Of a stretch of DNA of 64,000 bases, positions 59,164 through 64,000 are shown piece after piece. Each line of letters opens with the position of its first letter. The first letter of the stretch is position 1. The notes under the pieces are model-generated. The model did no database searches and was not told the origin of the DNA. It saw nothing but the letters and a program-made list of their open reading frames with translations. The translations under genes and the position numbers were made by a program. The stretch comes from Acidocella sp. (GTDB lineage: Bacteria > Pseudomonadota > Alphaproteobacteria > Acetobacterales > Acetobacteraceae), in the NCBI GenBank assembly GCA_027308685.1, contig DAIDEE010000042.1:124001-188000 (forward strand), read 5' to 3'.

Positions 59164-59895
59164 ATGACGATGCGTTGGCAGTCGGCAGCTCGTTTGGCCG
59201 GCCTTGTAATAATTTTCGGACTTTGTGCTGCCGCCTGGAAAACCGGAGCGGTGCAAGCTTTGTATTGGCCGTCATTGGTGGAACACCGTGCCGAATGGGC
59301 GGCCGATGTTGCCGCCCATCCGGTTGCGGCGCCTTTTGCTTTTATTGGTATTTATGCCGCGGCTGTTGCGCTGTCGTTGCCGGTCGGGTTGTGGCTCAGC
59401 CTGCTCGGCGGCTTGTTGTTCGGCATGTGGCTGGGCGGTTTGCTCACCGTCATTGCGGCGGGCAGCGGTGCCATTATGTTGTTTTTGCTGGCCCGCGGGC
59501 TGCTGGCACCATTCCTTGAGCAGAAATTCGGCAGCAAAATCTCCAAACTACGCCCCGGGCTGGAGCGCGACGGCTTCGGTTACTTGCTGGCTCTGCGGCT
59601 GATGCCCGTCTTTCCGTTCTGGCTCGTCAACCTCGCGCCCGCACTTATCGGCATGAGACTGGCGCCCTACGCGGCAGCTACTTTTTTGGGAATGATCCCC
59701 ACCAGTTTTGTCCTCAACGCGGTAGGTTCAGGCCTGGGGGCCACGTTAGCCACCGGCGCACGCCCCAATGCCAGCATGCTTCTTAGTCCCGAAATCACAT
59801 TGCCATTGATGGCCCTTGCCCTGCTGGCCATACTCCCGGCACTGTGGCGGCTATGGCAAGCGCATCAACGCACCCGGGCGACCGACATCGTTTGA
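59164..59895 (+). CDS. TVP38/TMEM64 (DedA-like, VTT domain) membrane protein
   Basis: The 243-residue protein has about five hydrophobic segments. LPVGLWLSLLGGLLFGMWLG, AAGSGAIMLFLLARGLLAPF, and a LMPVFPFWLVNLAPALIGM-type region are the VTT core motif (conserved F-P-x-x-x-x-N). GAAGGGA precedes the ATG at 59164; an upstream TTG is less likely. VTT proteins move lipids or ions across membranes, but this subfamily is not defined. It overlaps the flavoenzyme gene downstream, a frequent pairing. Confidence 0.9.
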   Translation: MTMRWQSAARLAGLVIIFGLCAAAWKTGAVQALYWPSLVEHRAEWAADVAAHPVAAPFAFIGIYAAAVALSLPVGLWLSLLGGLLFGMWLGGLLTVIAAGSGAIMLFLLARGLLAPFLEQKFGSKISKLRPGLERDGFGYLLALRLMPVFPFWLVNLAPALIGMRLAPYAAATFLGMIPTSFVLNAVGSGLGATLATGARPNASMLLSPEITLPLMALALLAILPALWRLWQAHQRTRATDIV

Positions 59896-61241
59896 CCGAT
59901 CATTACGACCTGGCCGTCATCGGTGCTGGTGCCGCCGGGCTGTCCGTAACCTATGCCGCCGCCCGCCTGGGCGTGCGTGTCGCTCTGATCGAACGTGGCA
60001 GTATGGGTGGCGAATGTCTGAATACCGGCTGCATCCCCAGTAAAACCTTGCTGGCCGCCGCCCACCGGGGCGAGGCGTTCGAGCAGGCGAAGGCCCGCAT
60101 CAACACCGCCATCGCCGCCATCGCCCCGATGGATTCCGCCGCCCGCTACAGCGCTCTCGGCGCAACCATCATCACCGGCACCGCACAATTTACCGGACGA
60201 CAAAGCCTGGATGTCAACGGTGTTGCGCTAACCGCCAGGCGCATTGTGGTGGCCACCGGCAGCCGCCCCAACGTTCCCGCCTTCTGCCAGGGTATCCCTT
60301 GTCTCACCAATGAGACTATCTGGAACTTGCCCGCATTGCCCGGGCATTTACTCATCCTCGGCGGCGGCCCGATGGCATTTGAAATGGCCGAAGCCTTCAG
60401 CGTCCTGGGTGCCAAAGTCACCATGGTTGGCGGCTCCAGGCTGCTCCCCCGCGAAGACCCCGCGCTTGCCGCCCCGCTGATCGCCGCCCTACAGCGCCGG
60501 GGCGTTGTGCTGCTCACGCAGCGGGCGGTGGCCGCCAAACCTGGCCCGGTATTGGTGTTAGCCGATGGCAGCCAAGCCGCAGGCACCCATCTGCTCGTCG
60601 CCGCTGGCCGGAGCGTCGATGTCAGTACGCTTAACGTGGCGGCAGCAGGCATCTCGGCCGGGCCCGAAGGCATTGACACCGACCGCTCACTACGCTGCCT
60701 CGGCAACAAAGCTGTCTTCGCCGCCGGCGATGCCGCCAACCCGCAAGGCATCGGCCCGCAGCGCTACACCCATGTTGCAGGTTCACATGCCAGCATCATC
60801 ATCAGGCAGGTCCTTTTCCGCTTACCCGCAAAGCTTCCCTCCACACCGCCGGTGCGGGCGATCTACACGCACCCTGAATTGGCGCAGGCCGGCTGCACTG
60901 AGGCACAAGCCGGGCCCGGGGCGAAAACTCTGATCTGGCCATTTGCTGACAACGACCGCGCGATCGCTGAAAATCTAACCACGGGGCTCATCAAACTGGT
61001 GCTCGATACAAATGGCCGTCTGGTGGGGGCTGGCATCACCGGCCCAAATGCCGGTGACATGATTGGGCTTTACGCCCTGATGCTGGCGCAAAAAACCAAG
61101 CTCGCCGCCCTCGCTGGGCTGGTTCTGCCATACCCGACGCGCAGCGAAGCGGGTAAGCGTGCCGCAGGCAGCCTATTCGCTGAAAAATTATTCAGCCCCA
61201 AAATTTCCCGGTTGGTTAAGTTTCTGGCGCGGCTACCTTAG
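59892..61241 (+). CDS. MerA/Lpd-like pyridine nucleotide-disulfide oxidoreductase
   Basis: The flavoprotein (about 449 residues from TTG 59892, which overlaps the TGA of the membrane protein gene) starts HYDLAVIGAGAAGLSVTYAA. Redox-active cysteines stand in GGECLNTGCIPSKTLLAAA. VVATGSRPNVP, LLILGGGPMAFEMAEAFSVL and VFAAGDAANP are the FAD and NAD(P)H regions. In the C-terminal dimer domain VLPYPTRSEAGKRAAG replaces HxHPTLSE, so the catalytic His of dihydrolipoamide dehydrogenase is Tyr, as in mercuric reductase; MerA's extra vicinal Cys pair is absent. Substrate unknown. An ATG at 59844 would give a longer form. Confidence 0.85.
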   Translation: MTDHYDLAVIGAGAAGLSVTYAAARLGVRVALIERGSMGGECLNTGCIPSKTLLAAAHRGEAFEQAKARINTAIAAIAPMDSAARYSALGATIITGTAQFTGRQSLDVNGVALTARRIVVATGSRPNVPAFCQGIPCLTNETIWNLPALPGHLLILGGGPMAFEMAEAFSVLGAKVTMVGGSRLLPREDPALAAPLIAALQRRGVVLLTQRAVAAKPGPVLVLADGSQAAGTHLLVAAGRSVDVSTLNVAAAGISAGPEGIDTDRSLRCLGNKAVFAAGDAANPQGIGPQRYTHVAGSHASIIIRQVLFRLPAKLPSTPPVRAIYTHPELAQAGCTEAQAGPGAKTLIWPFADNDRAIAENLTTGLIKLVLDTNGRLVGAGITGPNAGDMIGLYALMLAQKTKLAALAGLVLPYPTRSEAGKRAAGSLFAEKLFSPKISRLVKFLARLP

Positions 61242-61288
61242 AGCGTGACCATATTGCCCTCGTGGCGGACAACGTGCAGCGTAGGTTT

Positions 61289-62212
61289 ATGGCGCCAGTC
61301 CCGAATCCCGTGCGAAAAGTTTTGGCCCTGCAGGGCGGTGGGGCGCATGGCGCTTTTACCTGGGGTGCCCTTGATCGGTTGATCGAGGACGGCTTCACAT
61401 TCGCCGCCGCCAGCGGCGTATCATCCGGCGCGATGATCGCGGCGATGGCGGTGCAGGGGTTTGTTAAAAATGGCCCGGATGGTGCCCGCAAATCGATGCG
61501 CGCGTTATGGGAACGTGTTTCAGCCGGCGATATTTTTGGCCCCGTTGCGTCTTCGCTCGATTGGATGTGGGGCTGGGATAAAACCCGAGACCTGGGTAAC
61601 GAGCTTGCCTGGCAGGGCATGACCAACGCACTGCGCATGTTCAGCCCGGGACAACTCAACCCATTCGGCCAAAATCCACTTGAACCATTGTTGTACGACC
61701 TGCTCGACACCGACGCACTCTGTCACGCTTCAGCACCAAAATTATTTGTCGGAGCCACTGATGTCGAATCCGGTCAGGCAAAAATTTTCAGCAACGCTGA
61801 AATCACCGTGCCGGTTCTGCTGGCTTCGTGCTGTATTCCCATGATGTTTCCCGCCGTGAACATCGGTGGCCGGCATTACTGGGACGGCGGCTATTCCTGC
61901 AATCCGGCCTTAACGCCGCTGCTGGCCCCCAAGCCTGACGCATTGGTATTGATCCGCGCCCAGCCGCGTGTGCGTAAAGGCGTGCCCAACAGCACCGCTG
62001 ATATCGTGCACCGGCTGCATGAAATCGCCTTCCAGGCACCGTTGGACGCTGAATTGTCAGACCTTCCGAAGTCGGTCCGCCTGCACGATATCTCCGCCGA
62101 CGCAGCACTCGCCGCACATCCGCTAACCTCGAAGATGAACACCGAACGCGATTTCATCAGACGGCTGTTCGAAGCCGGGCGGGAGGCCGCCGCTCAGCCG
62201 GTGGTCGTCTGA
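61289..62212 (+). CDS. Patatin-like phospholipase
   Basis: The protein has the three patatin signs: the oxyanion stretch LALQGGGAHGAFTWGALDRL, the nucleophile GVSSG and the Asp of HYWDGGYSCNP. It thus should hydrolyse acyl esters of lipids by a Ser-Asp pair. No signal peptide is visible, so it is cytoplasmic or membrane-bound from inside. I give the ATG at 61289; a GTG at 61262 would add nine residues. The stop overlaps the start of a histidine kinase gene as TGATG. Confidence 0.88.
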   Translation: MAPVPNPVRKVLALQGGGAHGAFTWGALDRLIEDGFTFAAASGVSSGAMIAAMAVQGFVKNGPDGARKSMRALWERVSAGDIFGPVASSLDWMWGWDKTRDLGNELAWQGMTNALRMFSPGQLNPFGQNPLEPLLYDLLDTDALCHASAPKLFVGATDVESGQAKIFSNAEITVPVLLASCCIPMMFPAVNIGGRHYWDGGYSCNPALTPLLAPKPDALVLIRAQPRVRKGVPNSTADIVHRLHEIAFQAPLDAELSDLPKSVRLHDISADAALAAHPLTSKMNTERDFIRRLFEAGREAAAQPVVV

Positions 62213-63654
62213 TGCCCGGAACAGGTTCATTTTTTCATCGCCGTATCCGGCCTTATCTGATCCCTCGTAGCCTCTCAGCGCGGGTTCTCTGGCTGACCGT
62301 TGAGATTATCTTATTGGTTGAAATCGTCATTCTCATGCCCAGCCTTGGCCGTGAACGTGAGGCCTGGCTATGGGATCGTGTCACCGATGCGCATCTGGCA
62401 GTTTATTCCGAGGCAACGGAAGCAAAAGCCATTCAGGGCGGTATGTTGGACCCGCAGACCCAGCAATATCTGCTGCGGCTCTCTGGCACCGAAGCCATTA
62501 AATTAGTGCAGGCGGGCGGTGTTGCGGCGCTGATGCCCTCAGACACCAATTTACGCATATCGGGAAGCATCAACCTTGATAACGAAACGATCCTCGGCAG
62601 CATGTGGCAAGCCGACCTGGCGTTGTTCGGGCTGAAGAACGGCAATCAAATGGTTGAGGCGGTCAGCCCGTTTGATAAAACCATGCAGGTTCAGGTCATT
62701 ATAAATGGCGCTACGCTGGCCTCGCACCTACGCTCCTATGTCGGTCATATCGCGATGTTATCGGTGGTTATCGCTATGGTCACCGGGTTGCTGGTGTTTG
62801 CCGCATTAGACCGCCGCCTGGTGCGGCCCATGCGGATTTTAACCGCCAGTATCGTCGGTTTCCGTGTGGATCCCGCTCGCGCTGGGTTAACCAGCCTGGA
62901 GTGGCTCTCAAGACGCACAAATGATGAGGTGGCCGTGGCCGCCCGCGAATTGTCAGCAATGCAGGATGAACTCCGGGCCGCCTTGTGGCGCAACGCACGG
63001 CTGGCGGCGGTCGGCACCGAGGTCGCCAAAATCAGCCATGATTTGCGTAACATTCTAACCTCTGCCCTGCTGGTAGCCGACCGTTTGCAGGAAACCGCCG
63101 ACCCGGTCGTGAAACGGGCGGCCAACACCTTGATCCCGGCGGTTGAGCGTGCTGCCGAACTGGTCAGCCGTACCGTCGATTTCGCCCGCGAAGGCCCCCC
63201 TGCCATCACCGTAGGGCCCGTGGTGTTACGCGATCTTGCCGATGAAGCGGCAACCATGGTGCGCTCAACAGACCCGACGACCACCATCGAAAATTTGATT
63301 CCCGGCAGTCTCATCGTGCCGTTGGATCGCACGCAAATCTACCGCGTGCTGGTTAATTTGATTCGCAACGCCGTCGAAGCCACCGCATCGCGCATTACCC
63401 TCTCAACCGAAATGCAGGGTGGCGTTGTGCAGCTGGTGGTCGCCGATGACGGGCCAGGTTTGCCCAAAAGGGTCCAGGAAAAATTATTCCAGCCCTTCAC
63501 CGGCACCGGCCGCCGGGGTGGAACCGGCCTCGGTTTGGCGATTGCTCGCGACCTGATCCGTGCCCACGGTGGGGATTTAACGTTGCGCAGCACCGGGTCG
63601 GACGGGACAGTTTTTGTGATGGGGCTGGCTGTCACCGAAGAACCGGTGAGTTGA
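62212..63654 (+). CDS. Membrane sensor histidine kinase
   Basis: The 480-residue protein has two membrane helices (about 26-45 and 178-199) around a periplasmic sensor of about 130 residues, then a HAMP-like piece (RLVRPMRILTASI). The phospho-acceptor His is in VAKISHDLRNILTSALL (His 276), and the ATPase has LVNLIRNAVEATA (N box), ADDGPGLP (G1) and GGTGLGLAIARDL (G2). All are intact. No response regulator gene is adjacent. Translational coupling with the phospholipase gene suggests a shared envelope-related task, which is inference. Confidence 0.93.
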   Translation: MPGTGSFFHRRIRPYLIPRSLSARVLWLTVEIILLVEIVILMPSLGREREAWLWDRVTDAHLAVYSEATEAKAIQGGMLDPQTQQYLLRLSGTEAIKLVQAGGVAALMPSDTNLRISGSINLDNETILGSMWQADLALFGLKNGNQMVEAVSPFDKTMQVQVIINGATLASHLRSYVGHIAMLSVVIAMVTGLLVFAALDRRLVRPMRILTASIVGFRVDPARAGLTSLEWLSRRTNDEVAVAARELSAMQDELRAALWRNARLAAVGTEVAKISHDLRNILTSALLVADRLQETADPVVKRAANTLIPAVERAAELVSRTVDFAREGPPAITVGPVVLRDLADEAATMVRSTDPTTTIENLIPGSLIVPLDRTQIYRVLVNLIRNAVEATASRITLSTEMQGGVVQLVVADDGPGLPKRVQEKLFQPFTGTGRRGGTGLGLAIARDLIRAHGGDLTLRSTGSDGTVFVMGLAVTEEPVS

Positions 63655-63860
63655 GGCCAACCACCTGACCATCGACCGCAGGTGTCAAAAATTTCCGCGC
63701 GGGACGGTAAGCCCATATTTGGCGGCTCTGCAACGAGGCCGGATTTGTCGGTTAACCCATATTTTTGGTGTAATTTTCCTTTTTTACCCGTAAAATAAAA
63801 ATAAATTTTTTAATTTATGCGGCGTATTGCCTATTCATAAAAAATCCTTTTCTTAACCCT

Positions 63861-64000
63861 ATGATTCCAATCGCCCTCGACCCAAAATACGCTCGTGTTG
63901 CCGTTGCCGGTAACGGTAGGCTGGCCTTGCGCAGGCTCCGCGCATTGCGAAACGCCGGCGCCAGCGAGGCGCTGTTGTTTGCCGACGCGCCGGTTCCTGA
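63861..64000 (+). CDS. Start of a siroheme synthase/precorrin-2 dehydrogenase-like gene (cut by window edge)
   Basis: The first 46 codons of a rightward gene are visible. MIPIALDPKYARVAVAGNGR is followed by LALRRLRALRNAGASEALLF and ADAPVP, which looks like the NAD-binding N terminus of CysG/Met8-type proteins (hydrophobic strand, glycine turn, helix, Ala-Gly). In the family this domain oxidises precorrin-2 and inserts iron for siroheme. The spacer before it (63655-63860) is AT-rich toward the gene and should hold its promoter. The call is tentative because most of the gene lies outside. Confidence 0.6.
   Translation, partial: MIPIALDPKYARVAVAGNGRLALRRLRALRNAGASEALLFADAPVP

Overview
This window looks like the chromosome of an alphaproteobacterium. 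Acetobacteraceae (Rhodospirillales) is my best guess, from the rpsT-dnaA neighbourhood, the style of the glycosyltransferase proteins and overall protein similarity. That placement is inference, because no rRNA gene is present. There is no tRNA gene, CRISPR array, integrase, transposase or plasmid function.

Bases 1-30,500 are a nearly complete flagellar locus built of two divergent blocks that separate at a 348-base AT-rich spacer (17,502-17,849). Leftward run fliE-fliF-fliG-fliK-fliN-fliQ-flhA-fliA-motA-motB-(unknown two-helix membrane protein)-fliH-fliI-fliJ, then flgL, a 1141-residue sulfotransferase/glycosyltransferase fusion, flgA, and the start of a flagellin gene cut by the window edge. 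Rightward run flgB-C-D-E-F-G-H-I-J-K-fliL-fliO-fliP-fliQ-fliR-flhB. Almost every junction is an ATGA, TGATG or TAATG overlap, so translation is tightly coupled. Three oddities stand out: fliF has an in-frame TAA in mid-gene, fliQ is present twice, and fliM is absent.

Bases 30,500-36,400 hold a GT39-type membrane glycosyltransferase and a two-gene operon pairing a FeeM/autoinducer-synthase-like acyltransferase with an isoprenylcysteine-methyltransferase-like membrane enzyme. Divergent from that operon is a membrane PAS-GGDEF-EAL protein. I consider the two-gene operon the best candidate for an undescribed small-molecule system.

Bases 36,300-50,000 form one long leftward operon-like run: a type I secretion ABC transporter, its HlyD adaptor, a Sel1-repeat protein, a TPR-GT2-GT4 protein, an unknown protein, a GT4 enzyme, a lysophospholipid-acyltransferase-like protein, waaA (kdtA) and lpxK. 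It joins export, sugar transfer and Kdo-lipid A assembly.

Bases 50,000-64,000 are housekeeping and mixed genes: a GNAT acetyltransferase, dnaA, rpsT with a strong terminator, a histidine phosphatase, a glutathione S-transferase, prs, proC, a ybjN-type gene, a DUF2064/GT2 pair, a PA0069-type radical SAM protein, a TVP38 membrane protein with a MerA/Lpd-like flavoenzyme, a patatin phospholipase overlapping a sensor histidine kinase, and the start of a siroheme-synthase-like gene. The whole space between ybjN and proC is a single 241-base nested palindrome whose internal hairpins show compensatory base changes.
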